From: Hybos culiciformis
Lineage: Eukaryota > Arthropoda > Insecta > Diptera > Hybotidae
Assembly: GCA_964007475.1 (NCBI GenBank)
Contig: OZ023273.1
Location: forward strand, 31,611,287-31,675,286
Reading direction: 5' to 3'
DNA length: 64,000 bases
Shown here: positions 11,637-27,300 of the stretch, piece after piece
Layout of the letters: the number at the start of each line of letters is the position of its first letter
Position numbering within the stretch: position 1 is the first letter of the stretch
The notes under the pieces: generated by a model
What the model was told of the DNA's origin: nothing
Seen by the model: only the letters and a program-made list of their open reading frames with translations
The model's database searches: none
Made by a program: the position numbers and the translations under genes

Positions 11637-14600
11637 TGTTATTCATTCTTCACCAATTTTCAATATCAGCAATTTCTCGATAATTATATCGTGAAATAAT
11701 TGTTTTTTTCATTGTTTACAAAAAAAAAATTTCTATTTCCCTTAGTTAATTTATAAATCTTCATAAAATATACGTACCTATATGCAGGTATTGTACTTTT
11801 TTTCAAAGTAGGAATTGCTTTGAAGAACTTTTTCAGCTTATTAAAAATGTTTATAATATTGATATGAAACTATATATTGCAATATAGTAAGTCTTTGATA
11901 TTTCCTAAGATATCTATATATTGTATATACATATACTTAACTTTTTTTTCTCTACGAGATAAAGGTGTTTTATTGAACAAATCAAGTTCGTATAATAGAT
12001 TTTGTAAATTGAGTTGTAATGTTCGCGTAAATTGATGTTTATCATTTGAATATCTATATATACATATATATTTTTTAGAATTGAAAAACAAATAATGTAA
12101 AAAAAAAATTAAGAGTTAAAAAAAACCTTAGTTTTATCTTTTTGGATTTTTTTTATATTATTTAACTACATAAAATAAAAGTAGTAAATATTTGTATGTT
12201 ACGTTAGCATTAAATATAAGACTTCAGATCATTAGCATAATTTATTTTATTTAAAATAATAATTGACATTATATAGTATTTTTAATGTTATACGATCATT
12301 GTTTGTATTGAAAATTAAATATATTAGAAGAATAAATATATGGTTCTTTTTCAACACTATATTATAATAATATAGGTACTAATGGTATATTTATAATAAC
12401 CTAATTGACAAGATATACATATTTAACTTAATTAAAAATTTCTAATCAAAAATTTTATATTCTTGATGAATTATTTACTTTTTCTTATCTTTTTCTTTTG
12501 ATACTAAACTTTAAATTTTGCTTTCAAGTATTATAGTAAAAATTATAAAATCAAATAAATACGAATATAACTAACATTGATTAAAGATTGTCTTACATTT
12601 CGATTTATCTGATGAAAATAATAATAACATACGGACTCATCCAAAGAATAAGTTGATAAGTCGAATATCATTTGTTTTGATTAAAACACATTTAAAGAAT
12701 TTTAGTATAAAAGTGATATTTATAATTCGATCTTAGCGAAACTCTCGAAAAATAAAAAAGGACTTGGACATGTTTTAATGGGTTGATTTCTAACTTTCTA
12801 TTGAAATTAAGAAGTACGATTTCAATCAAAAATAACTTAATGCATCGAGCATTATAAGCGTAATCATTAAATTTGATTTTGTAAAGCTAGTGCTAAGTCA
12901 AGTTATCCACTTATTGCACAAAAATGTAATAAAGATACCATTTTTAAAAATTCTTATGAATATACGAAAAAATAATTTCACTTTTTGAAAAAAATTTAAA
13001 ACTTTTTCTTACTCTTTGATGCTGAAATTCTTCATACCTATTTTCAGTAGGTTCGATTCAAAATTGAATAAGCAATTAAAATGTTTTAATTACATTTAAA
13101 GTAGAAAACATTATTGCTTTCTATAAAACAATGCAATTTAACATGTTTTTAATAGGTTGTTATATATAAAATTCTATACCTTTATAGTTCTTTTTCTGCA
13201 TTTAAATAATTTTCTTGTATAGATACATTAAAAATGTATTTTAAATTTTTTAAGAAATCTAAGAGTAAAATCACATGTATCATACAGAATTTTTAATTAA
13301 TAAAGTGCGAATACATGAAAAGTACAAAACAAATGTCATGATGTTTACTAATTACCCAAATAAACATTTGTATTACTCATCTATGCAGAAAGATTTTCAA
13401 ATTTATAAAACCCAAGAGCTTTATTTTCATATATTCTATATATATATGTACATTTAAAAATGTATACAAAATATAAATAAATGCATTTATACATAATGTA
13501 TATGTATAAATAATGCATTTTAAATACATATATCTTCATTCAAATCCCACAAAAATATTTATAAATGTCAGACAGCCTGTGTCCGTTTTATAGGAATCAG
13601 ATAACTTTTGAGATTCTGCATTGCAAAACCATTTAATTAATAGTTTTCTTTCATAAAATTCAAAATACCTACATATTTTCTATCTCTTATTTTTTGAATT
13701 TATACAAAAGTCATATACAAAAAGGTAATAGGAAAATATTTTAAACCACATTTAAAAAGAACATATTAGAATTTTTTTTTTAATTTTTTTTCAAGATAAT
13801 TTTCATAAAGATATGATTTTGAAATTTAATAGGGTAAAAATAAAAAGCATTTAATAGTCTCTTCATATACATTAAAACACAAATTGGTAGATTTTTAGAA
13901 AGATTACTCAGTGTTTCAGTAAAAAATATTATATGAAGTTGACACCCTGAGCAGGTGTAAAGAGATAATATTTAATATGACAAAAATGTTTGCCACTGTA
14001 GTTTAGTTTTAAAATTTTTAATTTTTGTTAAATCATTGTCTCTTTATTATTTCACATCATTTTTATACAGTTTTTGTAATAAATTTATTATTTATTTTTA
14101 AATTACGAGCATTTTTATTTTAAATGATATTTTGTACCATATAGTTCAGAAACAAAGTTATGCAACTACTATAGAATTTCAAAATTAAATTTTTTCTAAT
14201 CTGCCGTACTTTCTGTAATAAATATGTTCAGAAAATCACTTGTAATCTCGCAATAATAACCTTTACATCATAAATAATGTTACTCTAAAAGTATATTATA
14301 AGGTTATTGTGGTATGACATCAATGACATATTTCATTCATTAATAATTTTTATGTTTTTTTTTTTCTAAAATTATAAAGATGGCCAATTTCTGTGACATC
14401 TATTTTCACTTACCTAATTGAATCAATTCATATCAATCAAATATTGATTGATTACCTTAGTCTACATATTAAAGAAATTTAAGTACATAAACAAAACTCT
14501 GATCATATTGGTTTCATTCAAGTAATTCCATTAATTTTCTTTATATAAATAAGTATATAAGTGTTATAAGAAAATACTATTGTATTGAACATATAAAATT

Positions 14601-17600
14601 TAATTTATGTTCAATATATATATATAATATGTTATGTTCATATGGGATCATTTTCTTTAAAGTTTTTTACATATTAGGTATACTGAATTTAGAATTTTCA
14701 AAAAAAAAAAAAGATATGTATAAGAATACATAAAACATATATAATATTATACATACGTTTGTATAATTGTTCAAGTACATTGTACACATACATATATTTA
14801 TTTTTTGGTTTCAAAGACTAAAGTTAATTGAAATACATGTGTTTTCCCATTTTCTATTTATATTCTAAATATACCCATTATACACAAAGAAATCAAATAT
14901 TACCATTAATTTGTGAAAATGTTTTAATATTTAGCATATCAGCAAACTTTAAATTTATAACTTAATGTTTGTCTTTAAAAAATTACTGTAGAAAACTTTA
15001 AATTATTAAAAACGATAATCAAACATAACATGTATACAATATAAAATGAGAGATAGAAAATATTCTAAAAATTAAGCAATTTTCTTTACTAAGTACACGT
15101 ATTATATAAAAAGCAAAAAGAAAATATATAGCTTTAATACAAAATCTTATTCAAACACATTATGATTTCAATATATGGCTAATAAATAAATATTAATTTA
15201 TAACTTTTTTGATACTTTTTTAAATTAGGTTTTAAATAATATTATAAAAATAAATTTAAACAATTTAATCATCTGATCAAAATAAAAGCAATTCGCATGT
15301 TCCGAAAATATATAAGCTACCATGGATTAATCGACGAAATCTGAGTTAACTTTTTAACTATATAAACTAATTTTGTACTTAATTGCAAATGAAAAACAAA
15401 AATTGATATTCAAAATTGATTAACCATGATAACTTTTTAGTTAAATATTTTATTAACAAAAAATAAAAGCTAAAAGATATAAAAGTTAAATTACTTCTTC
15501 TTTATGCTATAAATTTTAAAATTACAATTTATATAAATATAATATATACATATATGTATATTTTTCTTTTTTTGATAATATGCATGAGAAAAACTCATCA
15601 TCCATAGAAAATGTAGTCTGGGTATTTCTTTTTACTTGGTGACATAAAAAAAAAAAAAAGCATAAACATAGACAAAAAAAATTATAGAAATAAAAAACAT
15701 TATGGGAAATTTATATATTATTATTCATAATTAAGGGTTAATAGCCTTAAAAGATATAATTTCTTTATCTCTGTCTTCAAGAGAAATTTATCTATTCCTT
15801 AGAATTTATTATAAATGTTTTCATTTCCACATATAGGGTCAAAATTTCGAAATTCTTCTAAACGCACATCATAATGAAATTTCATATTATTTATGATTAG
15901 AACTTATAATATTATTTATATATATGTATAAAAATAAGTAAAATAAAAATAATGCATTGAGAAATACATAATGTAGTATGTTTCATATTATGAATATAAT
16001 TGAATACAAAAAATTAAAGAAATTGTTTACATTTAATTTTAGAATGTCTTAAAATAATAAAAATAACTTCTATATTTCTAATATTGAAGTATAGTAATGG
16101 CGAAACTGAAGTCGATTGAGTAGGTCAATTTTATCATTGATCCTGAGGATTGTTGAAATTTAAGTTCCATTGACATAACTTTTTTTTAAACAGTTGAAGA
16201 ACTTGGTGCTATAATACTTATGTACTTCGATTCTATAAGTATTATATTATGTACTTCGATTCTATAATAAATTTATTTTTTATTTTATTTATTGAATAAA
16301 AGTATACAAATTAAGCTTTTGAAATAAAAATAAAAACTCACTTTCATGTGATTTTACAAATAAATTTTGATTTTGTTTGTTTTGGAAATAACAAATTCAA
16401 AGAGTATTTATAAAGGTTCATAAAAAATGGAACTTCATCAATTTTATTATATAATTATCCAAGTAAGTATCTTATTTATAATGACTTTTTTTTTGTTAAT
16501 TGCAACCAATAAGTAAAAACATTAATTAAAAAAAAAAACTGTTCCATTCAATCAATATTGTGATAAAAAAAAAAAACATATCAATTGGATTAATTTTCCA
16601 ACTTCTAAAATAAGAAATGTGTATATTTTGTGGCTTATATACTTTATTACTATACATATTGCTTGGAGTCTCTGCCTTAGACTATTTCTTCTTCATCACA
16701 ATTCAGTCGTTTTCAGAAAAAATGATTTTCAGTTTTTTATGCACAAGAAAAGATTCAACAACATTATAGAAAAAAAAAGAACGAACGTTTATGAGACATA
16801 AGATTATTTTTACAAACTGAATATTCATTCTTGTTTTTTGTTTTTTGTTTTTTTATTATTTTTTTTTTCGATTTTCACTCTTGTATTGAAAAAATAAAAA
16901 ATAAAAATTCAACCCAATTTTCATTCAAAATAAAATTTAATTGAATTTTTGTGAAATTCTATAGATTTCAATTATGTTGCACTTCAAAATCAATTTTGAA
17001 AAGAGGATTTCATGATAGTGTTACACTTCTAATTCCAAACATTTTTCGTTTTTTATTATTATTAATTTCAACATCTATTATGTAACTACCGTTCAGCCAA
17101 TATAACAACTTCATATACATACATATATTGTGCTACTCTGTAACTGCATTGAATGCTTTTTAACACCCCAGCATGAAAGATATACATTTTTTTTTTAACA
17201 TTCTAATTGTAATGGAAATTATACATTTGAGATTATTAACAATAAAAAAGATAAAGTTTATTTTCTTGTTTTATTTTATTTTTGTTATTTTTATCGAATT
17301 CTCGTAATTTTTAGAGATTAAAAAAAAAACAAAAAAAAATTTTAATGATTAAATTTATGCAATCATTATATATTTCATTTTTGATTCAATTAAAATTTAT
17401 ATTTATATAATTTACCCTAATTTCTTTTTAATTTAAAAATATTATTTTATATTCGAGAAAAGAAAAAAAAACTTATAAAAGCTGTTCATAAAATACTCAA
17501 CTTTAACAAAAAAAAACTATTTTATTAATTTTCTTTTCCTTCAATAAATGTTAACATATTGCCGTTGTATGAAACAAAAAAAAAGTTTCAAAACAATATC

Positions 17601-17634
17601 GTCGTAATAACTTTACCATTATGTGCGAAATTTA
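11637..17634. other. Six-kilobase gene desert, A+T-rich
   Basis: I read both strands for splice-flanked coding blocks, tRNA boxes and terminal inverted repeats and recognised none. There is a small tandem duplication at 16210-16269. All open frames are short and of low complexity. Confidence 0.5.
16210..16269. repeat. Two-copy short tandem duplication
   Basis: The phrase tatgtacttcgattctata occurs twice, about 35 bases apart, with partly matching flanks. Confidence 0.75.
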
Positions 17635-17642
17635 CCTAAGGA

Positions 17643-18036
17643 CAGCGGCGGATCTATACCTATGAAAGGGTCCGGTAACAAAATCTAATTAAAAGTACAA
17701 AAATTTTAGTTGATTAAAATTCACATTCTTAACATTTAATAAAACTAATATCTCTGACTCAACCCTTTCTGGTATGTATATGGTAATAAAGTTATCGGCT
17801 AATTTCGTTTCCTTTTTTATAAAATACTGTTCAAACTCAGAAGAAGTTTCTCTGCCACTTTTCAGAAGACTCGAAATTAGCTGAAAGATTGTGCTTGATT
17901 TTTATTAATTTTTTATTATTATTATAACATCTTTTTTTCTGAAATAAAAATTTTGCACCACTCTTAAGATATGTGCTTTGAGGGCTTCCAAAAATATTTA
18001 GCTTCATAGTCCCCAAATATGATGCATCCGTCACTG
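17643..18036. mobile_element. hAT-like MITE, 394 bp
   Basis: The left end CAGCGGCGGATCTATAC and right end GATGCATCCGTCACTG are imperfect inverted repeats. They are flanked by 8-mers CCTAAGGA (17635-17642) and CCTAAGAA (18037-18044), a 7-of-8 target duplication. The CAGNGGCGGAT end is like the one starting at 63946, so the two are probably one family. A minus-strand frame at 17837-18034 fills part of the interior. It could be a sliver of hAT transposase, but I see no family motif and do not call it coding. Confidence 0.78.
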
Positions 18037-18044
18037 CCTAAGAA

Positions 18045-21000
18045 ATTTTATTCTGTTATTCTTGGAAAAGAAAAATATATATATTTATAAGATTAAGGTT
18101 TTCTTTGACTAATACATACGTGAAAAAAATATATAGTGTAACAATTATTAGTAACAATTATTTTTAATGAAGTTCAGTTTAATTAGATAAATCCAGTAGC
18201 ATTACTTTGAATTAAAGAAAATTAATTGTTTTATAGTTCAAGAAAATAAGATTATAGTCTATGATTTTGTTTATTAAATTTTATCATTATTCTTTGACAT
18301 ACAAGGGAGTTCAGTGGGTTACACACTTCATGTTAATGTTATTATCGATATAATATTATAATATCATAAAAACAATTATATTCATAAATTTGCAGCAAAA
18401 CACACATTTTTAAATTTTTTAATACTTTTTAGCTGTTTTAGCTGAAATAAATATTTTGAATCGTAAACAAAAAACGGCAAAACAAATTCAAAAAAAATTC
18501 TAAAGTAAATTAAAATCAAATGAAAACTTTAAAAGTTTACTTCCCCTCTCCAAAGTTTGAAGAAAAAGTTAATAACTTTTCGATACAAAATTAATTATTG
18601 GAAAATTATTAAGTAAAATATTTGAACTGAAAACAAAAACTTTATTGATTTATATATACTATATATAATGTGTTGTATACAATATATGCATAAATAGTGC
18701 TTTAACTTTTTTTTGTTACTAACTATCTGTTATTGAAAAATTACTCAAAGTCTGTAAAAAAATAAGGAGAAGAAATTGATAAAAAATTTCTGAAATTTTC
18801 TATAATAATATTTCCTTTCTTTAAAAATAAATTTAAATAAAAATAAGAAACAAATTGAATCGTAGTCTTATCTATCCTTGATGAATATCGAATGAATAAG
18901 GCCAAACTTTTAACATTATATATATATACTATATAAAAATGTGCTGCTGCGCTGCCAATGCAAGTATTTTTAATCTTAATACAACCAATTTTAATATTTA
19001 TAAAGTTTACTCATTCATTCAATTTTGAGTTGCAATCTAGAATCAGGAAAAAATACCTTAGATCCTTAGATCTTGAAACTAAACCAAATTTCGATAAAAA
19101 TTATCTTAAAAAACTAAATGTTATAATCAAAAAAACATCAGATGTATAACTATTAATGTTTTGACATTTTATTAAACTTAAAGATATTAAAAATTATAAA
19201 TTAAGATCCATCTTTCGAATTATTTAAAAAAAAAATAATAATACTGCAAGCGCTATAAATATCGTTTATTTTCAAATTATTATTTTTGTTATTTTATATT
19301 GAAATAATAAAAAAAATAATATATTCTTTTAATGTCTGTATCAGCCAATAAACTTTTATTTTTAAATCCCTGCTTTTTAAAAGAACAGAATAATTTGTCT
19401 TGAAGCGATATTCTCATTTGAACAAACATTTTAATCCTTAAGGAAACATTAAATTGTACCGATATAAAAATTGTTGCACTAGTTTATTTTTATCTCTATA
19501 TACACAAAAAAAAAAGGACATGTATTTAAAATGTCAAGATAAGTGAAGCAAAGAAATAATAATAATAATATAATAAATGAAAGAAATTGATGTGGTTAAA
19601 AAAGTATATAAAATTTATGATATTTTATTAAATTAGCGATATTATAAAATCATGTTGAAAAAAGCGGCCAGAAAATGAATTAAAAAATTATCTGTCTTAT
19701 TAAAATCAGATTTTATACATTACATATATAGGAAGTATCTCAGTAATTCAGGTATACCAAAAATAATTGAAAGTAAATGAGAAAAATGTATATCAATATT
19801 TTTTATTACATTTTCCATCGGATATATGATATGATACTATAAGACTCGAGAGATAAATTGAAGTTTTTGCAACGTTTTACATTTTAATAAATTTACTTTT
19901 GTACCCATTCCAAAGTACAGTCTGTTCTGTATTTAAGTTTTACTGATTATAATTTTTCAGTGAATTAAAATCATTTTTTCTTATTTTTGAATGATTTAAA
20001 ATGAAAAAATAAAAAATCCATGTATGTACATTTCATTCGATCTCTATACTTATTATGAAATGAACATCCTTATTATAAAATTGAACATTATCGACCAACA
20101 AAAGTATAAAAAATCTCCTTATATGCTACTATTATTAAATAATATTTAATAGTATTAAATAAAATTTATCTTTATCTACAATTTTTTTTTTTTTTTTGGA
20201 AAGTGAAAATATATCATTCTGAGAGAGGAATATAATAAAATTTTAATCCGATTATAATAAATTTTACATTTTGATTTATTTATTTATTTATATTTATTTT
20301 TTTTCAATGAGATTTGAAATATAAATGAAAAAAATTCTTTACAACCCTTAGTTGGTATTATAGGTACTGTATATCTTTATGTAATATGAATATCGTTGAA
20401 AACAAATTTTTTATTTTTTAACATAGAAAAAACCTTAAGAGGGTAAATGTAATGAATTTTAATTAATTTATTAGATGAGATCCTTTTCAAAATATTAATT
20501 TAAATTTTTTTTTTTTTAAACAAGATAAGATAGTAATTTGAATAAAACTTAGTGTACATATACATAAAGTATGATTTCAATTTTAAAGGCATAGAAAAAT
20601 ATAATTATTGTTTTTAAACAAAGATATTGTATTAGTTCAAAAACTCGCGTCGACTCGACTCGAATTTCTTGAGTATTTGAGTACTCACTCGGATTCGGGA
20701 TTCTAATAGTATTAAATTATACAAAAACCAGTTATCTCAAATGATACGAATATTTTTATTTGTATTTTTTTAATTATTCAGATTGATGCTGTCGGAGGAC
20801 ATTGATTATGACTCGAATCAAATTTCTATTGCAATTATTCAATTGAATTTTGAAATACCCAGCTGAACCTCCAAAAACATTCGAGATTTATACCATACTT
20901 AAACAAAAATTTGTTATTTTCAGAAATACTAGAAAGCGAACAAGTAATCTTGATGAACTATATAAAATATAATATACCATACATCGATTTTTTTTTTCGC

Positions 21001-24000
21001 CATCGTAATAAGTGATATAGTATTATTGTATAGAATAAGCTACAAACAAATTATATCTTCATCTCATAATTTTTTTATTTTTTTTTGTGTTGATTAATAT
21101 TTAATTATTCCTAACATTAAATCTACACCATTAATATTCGCACTATTATAAATACGTAGGAAATTATATTATAGGATACCTCTATGCAATTCTATACACC
21201 AATAATGGAAAACTTAAACATTATTATTAAAATGAAATTCTACACATAATCATACAATCAAAATTCAAAATTACAAACTTAAATCAAATTTTGAAGGAAA
21301 CAAGTTATATTTTCTTTTCTTATAATATATTTATATAAAATATGTATAATGAAAAGTTTGTTAAACAATATATATGCATACTTCATATTTCTATCATTTC
21401 CAAGTAAATAAATCAAATAATAATTTAAGAAATAATTACCTGAAAATTAGTGCATTATGCCTATTTTATAAGATAATTGAACAAAAGTGTTATATCATAT
21501 AGGAGGTAACATATTTTAAGAATTTACATAGAATACATCTTTTATAATAATTCTATACCTAATGATTAAATCTAAATAATGTATAATCATGTTATTATTA
21601 CTAACTACCAGAACATAAATATGTACTATAAAATTACATGTATTATATAACCGCAATAAGATTATTGTATTTGAAAAACGAAATTTAATGTTCAAGCTAT
21701 GTAGTCAAAATTCTTTGGAAAGCAAAACTCTTATTTCTAGACAGAGAATATAATATATATTATTGTAAGTATCATTGGTGTAATATTATTATAGAATCAT
21801 TTATACATGTGTAGCATTAGTACGCATGCATATAATAAAAAAAATACTTTAATCCTTATTTTATTACAAATAGATTTAAAACAACAAAGTAATATGAAGT
21901 AATTGAATTCGCCGCTATAAGAAAATTCTCTTCTAACTACAGGGAATAACTTAACTATTAACAATTTTCATCTTCATTTTTCAAAATAATTGTTTGATGT
22001 ACACAATTTGAACTAACAAATTAAAAAATTCCACAATTTTTTTGGCATGTGAAAGTCGTTAAAATTTATTATCAGGATTTTGTAATTCAGATTTATAATC
22101 TTAGAAGGGGCATTAAACTTTAAATCGTCACTATTAAACCATATTATGAAATTAAAATAAATGTGTGTAGAAAACATAATTCCTTAAATCATTATAAATA
22201 AATATAACTTTTATTGAACATAAACACGCTACATCAATAATCAAATCATAAGTAAATTAATTAATTAAATATTTATTTATTTTAGTTTTTATTATTTTAT
22301 ATTTTGAACTTTTGTTTCTATCGGATGATTGACAAAACTTTAATGGATTTCAAAAAAATTTGTTTATATTTGCCAAAAAAAAATGCTTGTTATTCTTCAA
22401 GCTGTTTTAAATTTTTGCGATAGAATTTTTTCTTTTTTTTTCTCTTTTTTTTGCTAATGTAAATAAAATAATATTAACGCTTTTAATTTATGATTATTAT
22501 GCATGTTTTATGTTTCTTTAAGCGATTTAATAAAAAAAAACCCTGTATTTCTGATAATACTTTTCTGGCGCTTTAATTTTTTTTTTTTTAAATCTTTTAA
22601 CATAATTTTTATCAGAAACAAACATAACTAATATAAATAATACTTTTAAAATCCAATTAAAAATCAGTTTTATATGAATATCATATGCTTAATTTGCTCT
22701 TTTTCATCGGCTAATTAATTTTTGATCGACCGACAAAGATAAAATTAATAATAAGAATCAATTTTTTTTTTTTTTTTTTAGCAACCAAAATATTACGCTG
22801 ATTGGTAATATTGGTGTGTAACCATCAAATAATATAAAAAAAAAATCTTGTTTAAAAAAAATTTCAGACACTTTTAATGTTTTTGCATCTAAATTTATCC
22901 ATGCATATTACTATATAGATTATAAGTGTACATAAATATATATACATATATTATAATGTCGTGATTATAATACTTTATTTGTGTTGTATAAATTTTCAAT
23001 ATTATGAGTCAAAACATTGAATACATTAGCCTTAAGTTAAACTAATTTAATACAATGTTATGATAAAAAAGAAAAACAAAATTTTTTTTACGCGCTGAAA
23101 AAAAAAGTGTTTTCTTTAATTTGCTTGTTTTATTAAAATGTTAAACTTTAATATATAGATTTTTCAGAATGGAGAACGATGGGAGCAATATCATACCTAC
23201 AATAGCTTGTGCTTCAATTTCATTAAAACGAATGAACAATTAAACTATCAGTATTGATCGAACATAAACAATTAATTCTAATGAAAAATATTACTAAATA
23301 TGTTCCTCATCATCAAATATTATTCGACAAAACGTATCTGCTAATGATCACATCCAGCGAATTTTGAATTCCAGCAGGATATAATATAAAAACAAAAACT
23401 AGTAAATAAACAAAGAAGAATAAATAATACATGTAGTCGCAAGGAAAATAAGTATGACTCAGTGAAATATTAAGTGTGACATATTAAATTAATCAAATAC
23501 CAATTTTCGTTATATTTTTCTACAAAAATTCAATTCTATTGCCTATTAAAATTTTACCACTCTTTTTTTCTGTTTTTTATCAAAAGAAGAATAAATATTC
23601 TTTAATTATATTCGAATCAGATACTTCGACTTTATTTCTTGTCAATAAAATTGTATGAAATAATATTGACGGTATTTATATTATTTTGATTTTAATATAA
23701 ATATAACAACTTTTTTTTTATATATGCAGTCATGTCTTTCTAACATTTGTTAAACATATGCGTTATTCAGTTTGATTGGACGCAATGTCGGTATCTTTAG
23801 TTTTTAACCTCTTTGATCTTTAATTTTAATTTTTCTCTTAAAAAAAATATACATATCTGAGAGATTTTCAATATTTTTTTTTTAACTCTAATTGGTTTTA
23901 TTGAAAAAGAAAAATAATTTTTTCTCAGGAATTTTATTTAATTTTTTTTTGATGATGACCCTTCATTACGGAAGGAAATATTAAGATACAATATGTACAG

Positions 24001-24298
24001 TATATAAAAGAGGTTGAAATTTAAAGGTTAAGGTCATAAGTTTATTCCAAAAGGAAATAGAAACATTTTAATTTGAATTTTATTAGAAATAAAATATACT
24101 ATGTAATGAAGTGATATTATTTTTCAGTTTAAAATATTTGAATTTATATTCTCTTTGTAAACTGCATTCATAATTATGTTAGAAAAATTATTTCACGAAA
24201 TATTTATGGATCAAAGATCTTTGAAAAATATGAACAAAATAACTAATTTTTTTTATTTTACAGGTCGGTTTCTGGTTTACTCTTTATGTCAAGAGGTT
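18045..24298. other. Six-kilobase gene desert, A+T-rich
   Basis: No gene recognised. One patch near 20641-20700 has TCGAC/ACTCG words unlike its surroundings and may be a relic of a repeat. Elsewhere there are only homopolymers and TA-rich tracts. Confidence 0.5.
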
Positions 24299-24352
24299 TA
24301 CAGTGAAACCTGTCTAAGACGGAACGATTTCCATTTTAAACAGGTTTCCATC
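24299..24352. mobile_element. Possible pogo/Tigger-like transposon end
   Basis: The dinucleotide TA is followed by CAGTGAAACCTGTCTAAGAC. The layout of a TA target plus CAGTN-AACCT resembles pogo/Tigger-type terminal repeats from Tc1/mariner-related transposons. An opposed copy of AAACAGGTTTCC lies about 30 bases further on. No second end was found, so this is a fragment at best. Confidence 0.4.
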
Positions 24353-27300
24353 TTACACATAGTTAAAGTTACCAATTTAAATAATTATTTAAACACAATT
24401 ATATTTTTAATAAAATTTAAAAAGCCAGAAGAGATTACAAAAATCATCGCAGCATCGCAGAACAAAAAGAGGATTGTAGGAAGAAATAAATTTATATAAT
24501 CATTATTCTATTCATCATCAAAATCTTATTTGATGAAATGAAATGAAAAAAAAAAACAACAAAAAAACAAAAAACGAACATTTTATTTAGAATTAATGAA
24601 CTTTCGCTTCTTTTTTATTTTTTTCATTTTTTAATATCAATAAAAGATATACATCAGATCTCCTTTTTCAACAATCTGCTTTTTATCAAATTCCCCTTGC
24701 AGAACCACATTCTTTTTTGATAACATATAAAATTTAAAAATAAAATAAAACACAAATTTTTTTATTTTTGTAATCTTAAACATTTTTCTTTTTGATACCT
24801 GTTGAATATTAATTTCTTTTATTTATATTTATTTTTTTTTTTTTTTTGTATTATTTGATCCTTTGAGAATCAAAGAAAGAAAAGAAAGATATACAATAAC
24901 AATATTTTATAAAATTTTGAATTATTATTTTTGGTTTTTTTTTTTTTTGGTTTTAATACAATAATGGAGTAGTAAATATTTACATTTTATTAATTTTTTT
25001 TAAAAACGAAATAAAATATTGTGTGGGCAAGAATATTCATTAAAATTAATCCTCCTAACTTTTTATGACCATTTTTCATTCTTTTCTTTTTTTTTTCTTG
25101 TAAGCTGATAAGTCGATATGTAGGAAAAAAAAGTTATAATTTTTTTATGTTTTTTTATTTGTCTGCGAAATGAAAAATTTAGTTTACTATGTATCGTGAG
25201 TTTATGACATTATGTCACAAAGTTTGATGATTCTAAAAATTATTTCTATTTAACTGACGCGAATATTAAATTTTTGTTCTATTCAGTATTAATTCTTAAA
25301 CCGTTTTCCGTCAAAAATGAAAACCGGTCAATATACTCAGCTTTACTTACAACGGACTATATGTTTTCATTAAGTGTCCGTATTTCCGTGTGTCAGTCAC
25401 CAAAATGCACTAATGAACTGCGTAATTGATTTCAATTCTTTGAATGCCAAAATGTACGGAATTTTAATTCGGCTTAATTTGAGTTTAAGAAAAAAAAACT
25501 ATAGTCTTAGCGATCCCATTTATACTTGATTTTCATCCAAACTGTTTGAAATTTTATTAGAAATTAAATAAATTATTTAAAAAACAACGCACCGAACATA
25601 TGGTTGTCGGTCTCAAAAGAAAAATTTTCACAAATTTACAATCACCATACACATAAATATTATAAATCAAGCAAGAATTGTAATAATAAAATAATTCCCT
25701 TAATGAAATTTAAGCAGTAGAGAAAATTTTTATCATTCATCATTACTGAATACTGATAGATAATTTTTTTTTTTTTTTTAACTTTTTGATGATAATATTT
25801 TTGGATATGGATGAGAAAATTTTAATGTTGAGAAAAATTTTCAACATAGAATGTGTACGAATAGTTTCAATGTATATTTTGGTCATTTACATAATATACT
25901 TGCAATTATCAAATTATTGGAAAATATCCTAGATTTAAGAAGAGACAAAATCAAATTGAGAATATATTTTTAATAAAAGGAACACTAGAACACTAGATTT
26001 TGTGGTGATAATTTTGTGTGTTTTTTGTTATTATTGTGATTACATGAATTTATGTGAAAGTTTAGGGTTTTTTCATATAATTTTTTAAATATAATAAACA
26101 TTATAATTCTAAAAACCATGATACTCAGAATATAGAAACATAATTTATTTGGAATTTTTTTTTTTTTAATTTCCAAATTCATCGAATTTTTATTTTGTTG
26201 TGCGTGCTTCTTAATTATCCAAAAATCTCAGATTCTTATGTTTTTAATGATAAAATATTTTGATTCCAACTATTGTCATTATGTATTTTGATATTATGTA
26301 TATACTAAATATTTTATTTTTATTTTATTTTATCTACATTAAGTTCTTAAAATCATCTTACAATCTTATGAACCTATATATGTACATTACTATTTTACTA
26401 TATATGCATATTACTATTTTACTTTTTTTTTTAATTTCCACGCACAAAACACAAAACAAGATTAACTATCAAGAAGTGTAAAAATGTAAGTATGTATAAT
26501 AATTGAATTTATACATATATAATTTTTTTTTCGTTAAACAAAAAGAATAATATTATTCACGACGACGTCGAACAAAGTATTTTCCATTCTCCTCAGAATA
26601 TTATATATGTTTCAATTATGAAATATGTATAATTAATTTTTATTTTATTATCAACATTTTAATAAAAATTAATTTCCCATAATAAATTTGAGTAAAATAT
26701 AACCAATTTTACTGTGATGTGGTTATCCATAATGAAAAATTAAAAAAAAAAAAATTTCTTTAAAACTTATTTCCATTCTCTACTTCTATTGAAAGGAAAA
26801 TAAATTAAATTTTTAATTCAAAATCTTATATTTTTCTGGAAAATTTTTAAAATAATTATCTGTAGAAATAAAATCAAGTTCATTTACCTTGGAGATATAG
26901 TCTTACTAAGTTCTTAAAGTGAACAAGAATTTAATTAAGAGCGGATAATAAATTTTTTTTTATATTTTTTAAATTAAACAAGTTAATTTAAGGTTCGATG
27001 AATGATTTATTGAACTATTATTTAGTAGACAATTATTTATAAAAATTTAAAAAAAATAATATTAGACTTCTTCGATTTATCAGATTCTATGAAATCTAAA
27101 AGTTCCAAGTTTTTTCTTACAATATTTACTTTATATTACATTTTCTTCCAAGAAGAATAAAAAAAAATTATCAAAATCGTACTTCTAAAGAAACTAAAGT
27201 TTTTTTTTTTCTGTTCATCTTCTTCTGTTTTTTTTTTTTTTTCACTTTTTTAATGATTTTTGATAGAAAAGATTCCATCAAAGATTTTTCAATCTTTTCG

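Noticed and set aside
19900..19925. First exon of the HIG1-domain gene (reads TFVPIP)
   Set aside because: The surrounding codons do not fit a HIG1 N-terminus and no phase-1 donor follows.
24176..24499. 107-codon protein
   Set aside because: It overlaps a pogo-like transposon end and has low-complexity composition and no family motif.
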